From: Hyphobacterium marinum
GTDB taxonomy: Bacteria; Pseudomonadota; Alphaproteobacteria; Caulobacterales; Maricaulaceae
Direction of reading: 5' to 3'
Length of the DNA stretch: 64,000 nucleotides
Assembly: GCF_036330325.1 (NCBI RefSeq)
Contig: NZ_JAZDRO010000003.1
Span: 310,001-374,000 of the forward strand
The notes beneath the pieces are model-generated. The model worked only from the letters and a program-made list of their open reading frames with translations. It made no database searches and was not told the origin of the DNA. Each line of letters opens with the position of its first letter. Position 1 is the stretch's first letter. Shown piece after piece: positions 55,607 through 63,740 of this stretch. The position numbers and the translations under genes are program-made.

Positions 55607-55777
55607 ATGGTTCCCCAAACTGACAATCGATCAACGGCGATCCTCGCTTTTGCAATCCTCCTGGCTTCGACCCCACCTTACTGGGTCGTACTGTTGGCTT
55701 TTGCGTTACTGATCGCCGCCCCGAAGCTCTCTTCGGCAATTGAGAAGCTCATTCGCCCGCCGGGGGAAAATCCCTAA
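55607..55777 (+). CDS. small membrane protein (56 aa), hypothetical
   Basis: ATG preceded by GAGG eight bases upstream. After ten polar residues (MVPQTDNRST) comes one long or two short hydrophobic segments (AILAFAILLASTPPYWVVLL and on), then an amphipathic tail ending RPPGENP. It lies at the edge of an A+T-rich pocket and its last four bases overlap the stop of the convergent pccB. It could be a real small membrane protein or a chance ORF. Confidence 0.5.
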   Translation: MVPQTDNRSTAILAFAILLASTPPYWVVLLAFALLIAAPKLSSAIEKLIRPPGENP

Positions 55778-57306
55778 AGCGGAATATTATCGTGCTTCTT
55801 CCAGGGGTTCTCGGCCTTCTTGTTCTTCAAGGTCCGCAGCGCCCGGATGAGGCGTTTGCGCGTATTGCGCGGCTGGATGACGTCGTCGATATAGCCCCGC
55901 CCCGCCGCGACAAAGGGATTGGCGAAGCGGTCTTCGTAATTCTTGGCGTGCTCGGCCATCTTCTCTGCATCGCTCGCATCGGCCCGGAAGATGATTTCCG
56001 CCGCGCCTTTCGCGCCCATCACCGCGATTTCCGCGGTCGGCCAGGCATAGTTCACGTCGCCACGCAGGTGTTTTGAACTCATCACGTCATAGGCCCCGCC
56101 ATAGGCCTTGCGGGTGATGACGGTCAGCTTCGGCACGGTGGCCTCGGCGTAGGCAAAGAGCAGCTTCGCGCCGTGCTTGATGAGGCCGCCATACTCCTGC
56201 TTGGTCCCGGGCAGGAAGCCCGGCACGTCGACGAAGGTGACGATCGGGATGTTGAAAGCGTCGCAGAAGCGCACGAAGCGCGCCGCCTTGCGGCTGGCGT
56301 CGATGTCGAGCACGCCGGCAAGGCTCATCGGCTGGTTGGCAACGAAACCGACCGGCTGGCCGTCGAGGCGGCCAAACCCGACGACGATATTCTTGCCGAA
56401 ATCGGGCGAGATTTCGAAGAAATCGCCCTCGTCGGCGACCTTCTCGATAAGCTCGACAATGTCATAGGGCTTGTTCGGATTGCCCGGTACCAGCGTGTCG
56501 AGACTGGCTTCTGAGCGTTCCGCCCGGTCATAGACGGGCCGCGTCGGCGGGGTTTCCCGGTTCGAGAGCGGCAGGAAGTCGATGAGGCGGCGGATCTGGA
56601 CGAGCGCTTCGAGATCGTTCTCGAACGCGCCATCGACGACACCGGATTTCTTCGCGTGGACCGATGCTCCGCCAAGGTCCTCGTGGGAGACTTCCTCGTT
56701 GGTGACGGTTTTGACGACGTCCGGGCCGGTCACATACATGTAGGACGTGTCCTTCACCATGAAGATGAAGTCGGTGATGGCGGGCGAATAGACGTCCCCG
56801 CCCGCGCACGGGCCCATGATGACGGAAATCTGCGGCACCACTCCGGATGCCAGCGTATTCTGCAGGAAGATGTCGGCATAACCGGCGAGCGACGCGACGC
56901 CTTCCTGGATGCGCGCACCGCCCGCGTCGAACATGCCGATCACCGGCGCGCCGTTCTGGATCGCGGCCTTCTGCACCTTGACGATCTTCTGGGCATGGGT
57001 TTCCGACAGGGAGCCGCCGAACACGGTGAAATCCTTGGAGAAGACATAGACCAGGCGGCCATTGATCGTGCCGTGGCCGGTAACCACGCCGTCACCGGGG
57101 ATCTTCTTGTCGTCCATGCCGAAATCGGTGCAGCGATGCTCGACGAACATGTCCCATTCCTCGAACGAATTCTCGTCGAGGAGGAGTTCGATCCGCTCGC
57201 GCGCGGTCAGCTTGCCCTTCTCGTGCTGCTTGGCGATCCGCGCCTCTCCGCCGCCCTTGCGGGCCGCGTCGCGTTTCTGCTCCAGCGCTTCGAGAACGTC
57301 TTTCAT
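55774..57306 (-). CDS. pccB: propionyl-CoA carboxylase beta chain
   Basis: 510-residue carboxyltransferase subunit of a biotin-dependent acyl-CoA carboxylase, which makes methylmalonyl-CoA from propionyl-CoA. The family opening MKDVLEALEQKRDAARKGGG, KGKLTARERIELLLD, the oxyanion/CoA site MFDAGGARIQEGVASLAGY and PSLAGVLDIDAS-like NQPMSLAGVLDID and KAYGGAYDVMSSKHLRGD are all present, with the ending KKHDNIPL. PccB is preferred over AccD-type alternatives by the whole-length pattern. No alpha chain gene is in the window. Confidence 0.94.
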   Translation of the reverse strand: MKDVLEALEQKRDAARKGGGEARIAKQHEKGKLTARERIELLLDENSFEEWDMFVEHRCTDFGMDDKKIPGDGVVTGHGTINGRLVYVFSKDFTVFGGSLSETHAQKIVKVQKAAIQNGAPVIGMFDAGGARIQEGVASLAGYADIFLQNTLASGVVPQISVIMGPCAGGDVYSPAITDFIFMVKDTSYMYVTGPDVVKTVTNEEVSHEDLGGASVHAKKSGVVDGAFENDLEALVQIRRLIDFLPLSNRETPPTRPVYDRAERSEASLDTLVPGNPNKPYDIVELIEKVADEGDFFEISPDFGKNIVVGFGRLDGQPVGFVANQPMSLAGVLDIDASRKAARFVRFCDAFNIPIVTFVDVPGFLPGTKQEYGGLIKHGAKLLFAYAEATVPKLTVITRKAYGGAYDVMSSKHLRGDVNYAWPTAEIAVMGAKGAAEIIFRADASDAEKMAEHAKNYEDRFANPFVAAGRGYIDDVIQPRNTRKRLIRALRTLKNKKAENPWKKHDNIPL

Positions 57307-57394
57307 GGGCGGGCAATCCTGTCGTGATTTCGTATTGCGCCAGTTAGCACCGGCGGGGCAGAAGGGGCAATTCCCGGACGCGGATGGGGGGATG

Positions 57395-57963
57395 CTATCG
57401 CGGCCGTTGCGTTTCGATGCGGACGCCCTCGATGAAATCCTGGAAGGGCTGGAGATGGCCCATCAGCATCCCGCCCGGCAGGCCGCAGGATATCGTCACC
57501 ATGTGGTCGGCACCACCAATGATGACGCTGACCAGATCAACCGGTGTGCCCTCATGGTCGGTGGTCAGGAGGTTGCGCATGGCCCGGCGTCAATCCATCT
57601 CGAACACGGTCGTCAGATAGGCATGGGTTACAATCGTGCCCGATTGCGCCATCTGCGCCGCGAAACTCTGTGGCGTACTCGATGTGAAATACTGGCCATA
57701 GTCCGCCCAGGAGGCGCCAACCATCTCAGCCATGGAAATACTGCAGCTTGCGAACCGATTCTCCGGGCAACGCCCGTCTGAATCCAGGTCGGCAGGCCGA
57801 GTTCAGCGGTGGAGTCCGCACTGTATTCCCAGCCAAACACAGACGTGGCGTCATAGACCCATGGCACGGCCTGTTGGGCATGGACAGCCGCCGCAGTGAG
57901 CGCAGCGGTCAGGGCGGCGGCAGCAAGGCGGATCACGGGGCTGAAACTCGGTGTAGCGGTCAC
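57395..57963 (-). pseudogene. decayed gene of a small secreted protein
   Basis: The first part (from GTG at 57963) codes for a signal peptide (LAAAALTAALTAAAVHAQQA) and a protein-like stretch PWVYDATSVFGWEYSADSTA up to about 57780. Then the plausible reading shifts frame: a different frame gives MVGASWADYGQYFTSSTP and runs to a TGA at 57590-57592, and the same frame goes on after the stop as MRNLLTTDHEGTPVDLVSVI to 57395. One or more frameshifts plus a stop explain this best. The alternative is two or three short real genes. The 88 bases between it and pccB hold nothing recognised. Confidence 0.5.
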
Positions 57964-58010
57964 CGGGACGCTAGCACGGGGACGCGTATGCGCGACACCC
58001 GTATTCCCTC

Positions 58011-58222
58011 TCCCCTTTCTCGTGTCCTTCCTCCTCTCCCTTGATGGGAGAGGTGTCGACCCCGGACTTGGTCCGGGGGAGGCGGAGAGGGTGGGAAACA
58101 GAGCTTTCCCTCTCCCCTTTTAAAAGGGGAGAGGGCCAAGGTAAGGGGTTGGCCGAGGATCAAGCACACTCCGGCACGACCCCCTCACCTCAATCCTCTC
58201 CCCCAAGGGGGAGAGGAGGAAA
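58011..58222. repeat. palindromic intergenic repeats, incl. compound copy 3
   Basis: 58031-58050 repeats the 20 bases seen at 54692. 58068-58082 has an imperfect CCCCGGAC/GTCCGGGGG dyad. 58105-58222 is a full compound repeat: CCCTCTCCCCTTTT/AAAAGGGGAGAGGG hairpin, AAGGGGTTGG, variable centre, CCCCCTCACC, CTCTCCCCCAAGGGGGAGAG hairpin. Its right half is nearly identical to 11249-11283. Nothing else is seen in this gap of about 290 bases. Confidence 0.82.
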
Positions 58223-58254
58223 TCACATGAGCTTTCGCTTTGGCGAAAACCGCC

Positions 58255-58899
58255 CTACTGGAACGGGTTCAGCTTCTTGAGAAAATACTGCAGCCCGCCG
58301 CGGTTTTCCTTGCGGTCGAGCTCTTCCTGGCTGGTCAGGAAGGTGGTCTGGACGACATAGCGCTCGCCTTCGAACGGTAGATGCCCGTGCCAGGAATTGT
58401 CCGAGCGCAGAAAGGCAAAGACATACCCTTCCAGCGGCGGCACTTCCTCGGCGTAATCCTCAAAATCATCCGGGCCATTGAGGACGCGGATACAGCCCCT
58501 GCCTGTGCCGTCCCACTCGGCATTGAGATAGGTCAGCATGGTCAGGATTTTCGATTTGGAATCGTTGTGGATCGGCCCGTCGGACTTCTGCGACAGACGG
58601 CGCACGGTGATCATGCGTGGCTTGTCGGTGAAATCGACACCGAATTTCTCGGTCAGCACCTGCGCCAACTCGGCGCTGTTGAGATCAGCCATCAGCCGCT
58701 CGAACGCGCCGGTGGCTTCCAGCTTCGACAGCGGCAGATAGCCCGGCTTGGCGATCTCGGGGTAGTCCGCGCGCACCGAGGCTGCTTCCTCCGCGTTGAG
58801 CGCGCCTTCCGCGACGAAATAGCTGTAGGGCTCGGTCCGCGTCGCCGCGCCGCGCAAAACGTCGAAATCGAGAATGCCGCCGGGGCCGGTCTTCGCCAT
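58255..58899 (-). CDS. 2-oxoglutarate/Fe(II) oxygenase, prolyl-hydroxylase-like
   Basis: 214 residues. The iron triad is readable as His and Asp in IHNDSKSK and His in NSWHGHLPFEG, with the Arg of GERYVVQTTF for 2-oxoglutarate. The double-stranded beta-helix spans about residues 95-190. The substrate may be a protein side chain or small molecule. It lies 53 bases downstream of the ATP12 gene on the same strand and may be the last gene of that operon. Confidence 0.82.
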   Translation of the reverse strand: MAKTGPGGILDFDVLRGAATRTEPYSYFVAEGALNAEEAASVRADYPEIAKPGYLPLSKLEATGAFERLMADLNSAELAQVLTEKFGVDFTDKPRMITVRRLSQKSDGPIHNDSKSKILTMLTYLNAEWDGTGRGCIRVLNGPDDFEDYAEEVPPLEGYVFAFLRSDNSWHGHLPFEGERYVVQTTFLTSQEELDRKENRGGLQYFLKKLNPFQ

Positions 58900-58952
58900 C
58901 GCTCACGCTCCTGAACTCTTTTTCACGGGCCAATCTAGGCCCGGATGTGCCG

Positions 58953-59702
58953 TCAGCCTAGCGCGGCGAGGAGTCGCGCGCAGGCTTGCAGCTCGCCTTT
59001 GAGAACGGCAGCCGCGGCGGCGGCTTCGGAATCCTCGCCCCACTGGCTCGCCTGGAAATCCTCGTCGACGCGTGAGGCAGCGAACACCGTCTCGCCATCG
59101 GCCTTGCCCTCCACGAGCGCAAAGCCCAGCACCGCCGAACAGGACAGGGACGCCGCCTGGACCAGCGCGGTCAGCCGCCAGTCATCGTAGATCTCGGCGC
59201 GGGCCTTCAGCGCATCCAGCGCTTCGGGGCGCGTGTCGGCAGGCAGAATACCTGTGACAGCCGGCAGGTGTGCGCCCAGATCCTGCTCCGCCCAGTCAAG
59301 GAAAGGCTGCCAGACGCGCGTCTGCGTTTCAACCAGCTCACCAGGCCCGTCCGCGCGATGGCGCAGCAGATCGGTTTCGGCATATTTCAGGACTTCGGCG
59401 ATGAAGGCATCGCGGCGCTCGCCGGCCTGGTCAACCGTCACATTGGACAGCCGGGTCAGCGGCATGGACGGCGGGTCGACCCGCTCGCCCTGCGCATCCC
59501 ATTCAGCCGCCACCGCCTCGGCCAGCTTCTTTGTCGGCAGGACCAGCGGACGCTTCATCACCGTGCGTACCGGACGCCCATCAAGCGTGACCGCGAAACC
59601 GCCGTCCGCCGGTGTTGTCCCGGCGGCCTTGTAGAAGCGCTTCGGGCGCGTGTCCTCGGGTCTGGGGACTTTCACGCCAGGCTTGGTTTCGAACCGGCTC
59701 AT
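58953..59702 (-). CDS. ATP12 family F1-ATPase assembly chaperone
   Basis: 249 residues: KRFYKAAGTTPADGGFAVTLDGRPVRT and LAEAVAAEWDAQGERVDP, both typical of Atp12, which binds the F1 alpha subunit during assembly in mitochondria. Alphaproteobacteria carry it as well. Its start overlaps the HAD gene by four bases. Together with the zeta subunit gene at 19750 it gives two F1 accessory factors in the window. Confidence 0.93.
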   Translation of the reverse strand: MSRFETKPGVKVPRPEDTRPKRFYKAAGTTPADGGFAVTLDGRPVRTVMKRPLVLPTKKLAEAVAAEWDAQGERVDPPSMPLTRLSNVTVDQAGERRDAFIAEVLKYAETDLLRHRADGPGELVETQTRVWQPFLDWAEQDLGAHLPAVTGILPADTRPEALDALKARAEIYDDWRLTALVQAASLSCSAVLGFALVEGKADGETVFAASRVDEDFQASQWGEDSEAAAAAAVLKGELQACARLLAALG

Positions 59703-60388
59703 GCGGCAACCTCCTTGCGGCCCCGCGCGAAGCGATCAAGCCCGCGTTGAAGGCAGGCGAAATCGTCGTGGATGTCGTGCGCGCCAGCGGCTTCGATTTC
59801 CTCGCGGGTGTGGAAGCCCCAGGTGACACCGGCCCCCCTAACCTTCGCATTCACCGCCATTGCAATGTCGTGGCTGGTATCGCCGATCATCACGCAAGCG
59901 TCGGACGCAAGTCCGGTCTCGCGCAGCGCGTCATTGACCATGCGCGGATCGGGCTTGCCCGGCCCGGTACAGGAGGTGTTGAGCGTAGCGAAGACACCGC
60001 CGAGATCGTGCGTGGTCAGAATATGATCCAGCCCGCGCCGGGGCTTGCCGGTCGCAACACCCAGCACCCAGCCATCGGTGGCCAATGTCTCGAGAATGTG
60101 GCGCGCGCCGGGATAAAGGCTTTCGAGTGAAGCATCTTCCTCACGCAACCTGACAAAGGTTTCCCGGAAGGTGTTGAAAACGCCATCCACCAAGGCGTCT
60201 TCGGCATCGTCCGGCAGGAGCAGCCGGATCGCAGCACTGAGCTCGATCCCGACAATGGTGCGGACATGATCGTAGGCACAGCCGCCCAGCCCGTTTAACC
60301 GGAAGGCGTCGTCCATCGAGGCGTGGATCAGGCGGCGGGAATCAACGAGCGTCCCGTCGAGATCAAACAGGGCAAGCGGCGCACTCAT
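59699..60388 (-). CDS. HAD-superfamily phosphatase, phosphoglycolate-phosphatase-like
   Basis: 229 residues. Motif I FDLDGTLVDS with the nucleophile Asp, motif II in LGVATGKP, Lys in GPGKPDPRM, and motif IV IGDTSHDI. A C1-type cap lies between motifs I and II. It resembles Gph, though the true substrate is unproven. Overlaps its neighbours on both sides by four bases in the crcB-led operon. Confidence 0.9.
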   Translation of the reverse strand: MSAPLALFDLDGTLVDSRRLIHASMDDAFRLNGLGGCAYDHVRTIVGIELSAAIRLLLPDDAEDALVDGVFNTFRETFVRLREEDASLESLYPGARHILETLATDGWVLGVATGKPRRGLDHILTTHDLGGVFATLNTSCTGPGKPDPRMVNDALRETGLASDACVMIGDTSHDIAMAVNAKVRGAGVTWGFHTREEIEAAGAHDIHDDFACLQRGLDRFARGRKEVAA

Positions 60389-61365
60389 CCCAGCACCTCT
60401 TCCATCTCCGCCTCGTCGATGAGGTCGTCGTCAAAGCCCAGCGCGGCGAAGGTCCGCGCCATGTGCTCGGGCAGCGGGGCCTCGATCACCAACCGGTCGC
60501 GCCCCAGCGGCAGGACCAGGCGGCGGGCATGGAGGTGGAGGCGATTGGACAGCTCGCCCGGCGTTTCCCGGTCGCACGTATATTTGCGGTCGCCGACAAT
60601 GGCATAGCCCATGCCGGCCATGTGAACGCGCAGCTGGTGGGTGCGCCCCGTGATCGGGCGCAAAACGACCCAGCTCGCCTTCTGCCCGGCCTCAGCGGCG
60701 ACGGCATAGCGGGTCAGCGCGTATTGCGCGCCCGGCTCGCCATGCTCGGCGGCAACCATCTGCTCGCGGTCACCCCCGTCCGTGCTCTTCTTGACGAAGC
60801 CCTTGATCTCGCCCGTCCTTGGACGCGGCACGCCAACAACAACCGCCCAGTAGTATTTTTCCGTCTCGCGCGCCTGAAATGCTTTCGCCAGTTTCGAGGC
60901 GGCATTGAGCGACTTGCCTGCGACCAGAACGCCGGACGTATCCTTGTCGAGCCGGTGGACGAGGCGCGGCTTGCGGTCACCCTCCCCGAAGGCGGACAGG
61001 AGGCGATCAAGATGCTTCGTCGTCTTCGACCCGCCCTGCACGGCCAGACCGGCGGGCTTGTTGAATGCGAGCACGTCGGCATCCTCATAGATCACCAGCG
61101 AACGCGCATAGGCGATCTCGTCCTTGGACAGGCGGTCGTCATGGCGGATTTCGCTCGGCTCGGGGAAAGGCGGAATGCGCACTTCCTGCCCAGCGTCGAG
61201 GCGCGTGTCGGCTTTGGCCCGCCCGCCATCGACGCGGATCTCGCCCTTGCGCAGCGCCTTCTGGATGCGGCCATTGGGGACGTGCGGAAAGCGTTTCTTC
61301 AGCCAGCGGTCCAGCCGCGCGCCGTCATCGCCCTCGCCAATGGTCAGTTTCTGAACCCCGCTCAT
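60385..61365 (-). CDS. RluA-family rRNA/tRNA pseudouridine synthase (RluC/RluD-like)
   Basis: 326 residues from the ATG at 61365, overlapping the crcB stop. An N-terminal S4-like RNA-binding domain (ARLDRWLKKRFPHVPNGRIQ, KGEIRVDGGRA) precedes the catalytic domain with PRLVHRLDKDTSGVLV, in which the Asp is the nucleophile, and GRTHQLRVHM. The site on rRNA cannot be named; RluC-type is most likely from the S4 domain. Confidence 0.92.
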   Translation of the reverse strand: MSGVQKLTIGEGDDGARLDRWLKKRFPHVPNGRIQKALRKGEIRVDGGRAKADTRLDAGQEVRIPPFPEPSEIRHDDRLSKDEIAYARSLVIYEDADVLAFNKPAGLAVQGGSKTTKHLDRLLSAFGEGDRKPRLVHRLDKDTSGVLVAGKSLNAASKLAKAFQARETEKYYWAVVVGVPRPRTGEIKGFVKKSTDGGDREQMVAAEHGEPGAQYALTRYAVAAEAGQKASWVVLRPITGRTHQLRVHMAGMGYAIVGDRKYTCDRETPGELSNRLHLHARRLVLPLGRDRLVIEAPLPEHMARTFAALGFDDDLIDEAEMEEVLG

Positions 61366-61745
61366 GCGAAGACCCGCCGGGCAATCAGTAGACCCACGAA
61401 CAGCGCCAGAACGGCCAGCACGACCGAGCCCAGCGTATAGCCGAGCGCGTTGAACCACTGCTTGCGCTCAATCATCACCACGACATCGAGCGAGAACGCC
61501 GAAAACGTCGTGAAGCCACCGAGTATCCCGACGGCGAAAAAAGCGCGCAGCGCATTGGCATCGGCCCGGCCCGCCTGCGACAGCCAGCCAATGAATCCGC
61601 CCATCATGAGGCCGCCGATAACGTTCACGAGGAACGTCCCGTGCGGCCATTCCGGCCCCAGCGCGCGCAGCGCCCACTGGCCGGTCAGATGGCGCGACAC
61701 GGCCCCGATGGCCCCGCCCGCAGCGATGAGAAGAAGATTGGTCAT
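61362..61745 (-). CDS. crcB: fluoride channel CrcB/Fluc
   Basis: 127-residue membrane protein with four helices. Signatures GGAIGAVSRHLTGQWAL, GTFLVNVIGGLMMGGFIG and GILGGFTTFSAFSLDVV are those of the fluoride exporter, including the conserved Asn and Phe positions. It is the first gene of the operon. I saw no fluoride riboswitch in the 100 bases upstream. Confidence 0.95.
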   Translation of the reverse strand: MTNLLLIAAGGAIGAVSRHLTGQWALRALGPEWPHGTFLVNVIGGLMMGGFIGWLSQAGRADANALRAFFAVGILGGFTTFSAFSLDVVVMIERKQWFNALGYTLGSVVLAVLALFVGLLIARRVFA

Positions 61746-61845
61746 ACTCCCGCGCGGGATACGCCCGTGCGCGCAAGGTGGCAAGGGGATGGCATTGGCT
61801 GAAAAGCGGTTGCAGGCGATGTGGCTTCGTTTCTAGAGTTGCCAG

Positions 61846-62463
61846 ATGACGGACGCGACGCCGAACACGACGGAGAACATTACCTATCGGCTGGGTGCCT
61901 GGCTTCCCGTCGGGCGTACGCCACGCCCAATTGATATGGCACAGGAGCCACTCGAAAACCGGCGCTCTGTTGTGCAGTTTTTCATTGGTTGGGGGCCGAC
62001 CATCATTCTGATCGGCGTTGCCATTGGTCAGCTCTTCCCGGTTTTGGAAAGCTTGCTGGAGGAGGCGCTGGTCATGCCAATGCCCTATTTTATAAGGGCA
62101 ATTGTTCCGCTCTTACTGCTGGAAGAATACCGAAGGTTCTGCTGGTCAGCCAAACGGCTCCACGACCTCGACCGTTCGCTCAGCGGCTATGCCATCAGGC
62201 GTATTCCGGTCTGGGCTTTCCTTTTCGCGGTCCTGGCAGCCAATGAATTAGTCTCCTCCGGGCTCATCCCCACAGGTAGTCTCGGCGGATCTGTTATCTG
62301 GGGAATTCTTTTCATTGTGGGCTTTGTTGTCTTGCCCATGGGAGCGCTGATCGCCAGCTTCTGGCTTCACTCACATGTCTACCGGCCGTTCAACGCCTAC
62401 CTCTTGAGAACGCCCGGCGACCCCGAACCCAACCGCTACGGTCCGCCGCCGGCAACAGGTTAG
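61846..62463 (+). CDS. DUF805 membrane protein (copy 1)
   Basis: 205 residues with about four membrane helices and the DUF805 hallmark RFCWSAKRLHDLDRSLSG (the RLHD.. segment). The C-terminus ends EPNRYGPPPATG. The role of the family is unknown. Six bases separate it from the next DUF805 gene, so they form a pair. Confidence 0.83.
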   Translation: MTDATPNTTENITYRLGAWLPVGRTPRPIDMAQEPLENRRSVVQFFIGWGPTIILIGVAIGQLFPVLESLLEEALVMPMPYFIRAIVPLLLLEEYRRFCWSAKRLHDLDRSLSGYAIRRIPVWAFLFAVLAANELVSSGLIPTGSLGGSVIWGILFIVGFVVLPMGALIASFWLHSHVYRPFNAYLLRTPGDPEPNRYGPPPATG

Positions 62464-62469
62464 TACAGC

Positions 62470-62964
62470 ATGTTTCGAGCGGTTCTCATTGCGCTCCATC
62501 CCTTTGGCCGAGCCGGACCTGCCGGGCCATACTGGCAAAGCCCCTTCGGTAACGGCCGGAGTTCACTCTGGATATTCCCTATTGTTGCAGCGGTTCTGAT
62601 CGGCGGCCACTTTCTAGGGTTGATTTTCCCCGACGTTCCTTTGGTGAATTCCGGCGGAGCATTCTTGGCGCTCCTCGCCCTCCAAACCCTCCTGCACCAG
62701 TTCTGGCTTATCCGGCGGCTGCACGATCTTGGGCGGACCGGGCTTTGGCTGGTGCTGATTACGCCCGTGCCCTTCCTCGCCATCGCTGGATTGGCGGCAT
62801 GGCTGATGCCCGAGCTGCGCGCCTGGGCGTTCGCCGAGGGCCGGGCCCTTTATATGATAGGCACCATCGCCGCGATCATTTTCCTGCTCGAATTCACGCG
62901 CTGGCATGCCGTCGCCGCTGATGGCGATCCCGCCCCTAACCGCTACGGCCCGCCGCCAAAGTAG
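62470..62964 (+). CDS. DUF805 membrane protein (copy 2)
   Basis: 164 residues, about four membrane helices, hallmark FWLIRRLHDLGRTGLWL, and ending APNRYGPPPK, the same tail as copy 1. It opens with a region SPFGNGRSSLW. The pair probably arose by duplication, though the sequences are far apart outside the RLHD segment and the tail. Confidence 0.85.
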   Translation: MFRAVLIALHPFGRAGPAGPYWQSPFGNGRSSLWIFPIVAAVLIGGHFLGLIFPDVPLVNSGGAFLALLALQTLLHQFWLIRRLHDLGRTGLWLVLITPVPFLAIAGLAAWLMPELRAWAFAEGRALYMIGTIAAIIFLLEFTRWHAVAADGDPAPNRYGPPPK

Positions 62965-63096
62965 ATGCATCTCCAGCCATGCATTTCAGCATGGCTCTGT
63001 TGGCCGAACGGCGATTGTCCCGGCAATCTAAAGGTTTATCTCTGCGCTCGCCCGGTGGATGTGCCGCCGGGCCAAGAAAAAGACCAGGGTAAACAC

Positions 63097-63198
63097 ATGA
63101 GTCGATTGAACCAGAGCCTCGCCGTCTTCGCGCAACTCGTTTTCGTCGCCGCCGTCACCGGCGGGATGATCATCGCGATTGCCCCGACGATTGCGTAA
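63097..63198 (+). CDS. 33-residue single-helix membrane peptide
   Basis: MSRLNQSLAVFAQ followed by a hydrophobic helix VFVAAVTGGMIIAIAP. AGACCAGGG lies seven bases before the ATG. It resembles other tiny one-helix proteins that accompany membrane complexes, but no homologue is known to me. A terminator follows 54 bases behind the stop, in support of a real transcript. Confidence 0.5.
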   Translation: MSRLNQSLAVFAQLVFVAAVTGGMIIAIAPTIA

Positions 63199-63251
63199 CA
63201 GGCCATCCCCGCTCCGGCCGGTCAAACGGGTCGGAGCGCACGAAATTCACG

Positions 63252-63285
63252 AACGGGAGCCGCGCATCATGCCGGCTCCCGTTTT
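63252..63285. terminator. bidirectional terminator hairpin
   Basis: AACGGGAGCCG pairs with CGGCTCCCGTT around a ten-base loop; TT follows on the plus strand (CCCGTTTTG). It lies between the small peptide gene and the convergent membrane protein gene and may serve both. Confidence 0.75.
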
Positions 63286-63288
63286 GAT

Positions 63289-63660
63289 TCAGCCCTTCGC
63301 ACGAAACGCCTGGATCAGCATGATCAGCGCCGACAGCATAATGGCCACCGCTGACATGCCCGCGATCGGGCCATAGGTCGCCGGGTCGCCTTCACCATAG
63401 AGGCCGAAGAGCGCATAGATCATCACAGCGGCCCCGGCCTGGTGCACGATCAGGTGGATCCAGGCGATAATGCCCAGCGGCACCGACCACACGCGGTAGA
63501 TCATCGCCCACAGGATCGACAGCACGCCGCCGACCAGCATCATGTGCGCGTGGGTCGGCATCTGGCCGTGGTCCTGCGTGCGGCCCATATGCTCGCCCAG
63601 AGCCATGCCACCCAGCAGCCAGAGCAAGCCAAGCAGCAAGAACAGACGATCAACTTTCAT
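63289..63660 (-). CDS. small four-helix membrane protein with His motif
   Basis: 123 residues from the ATG at 63660 (GGGGAGGGA upstream). Four helices; the sequence MPTHAHMMLVGGVLSILWAM and IHLIVHQAG place His residues at helix ends in the manner of haem- or copper-binding oxidase-like membrane proteins. Homologues in related bacteria are usually annotated as hypothetical or oxidase-subunit-like. Metal or haem binding is inference. Confidence 0.7.
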   Translation of the reverse strand: MKVDRLFLLLGLLWLLGGMALGEHMGRTQDHGQMPTHAHMMLVGGVLSILWAMIYRVWSVPLGIIAWIHLIVHQAGAAVMIYALFGLYGEGDPATYGPIAGMSAVAIMLSALIMLIQAFRAKG

Positions 63661-63740
63661 GGAAATTCCCTCCCCCAAAGGACGGAACGAGAATCCCACA
63701 CCCGCTGCAACTCTGGCAAGAGGGATTTTCGAATCGAGGT

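Noticed and set aside
61746..61845. Possible fluoride riboswitch before crcB
   Set aside because: The conserved pseudoknot and loop bases of the crcB motif were not found.
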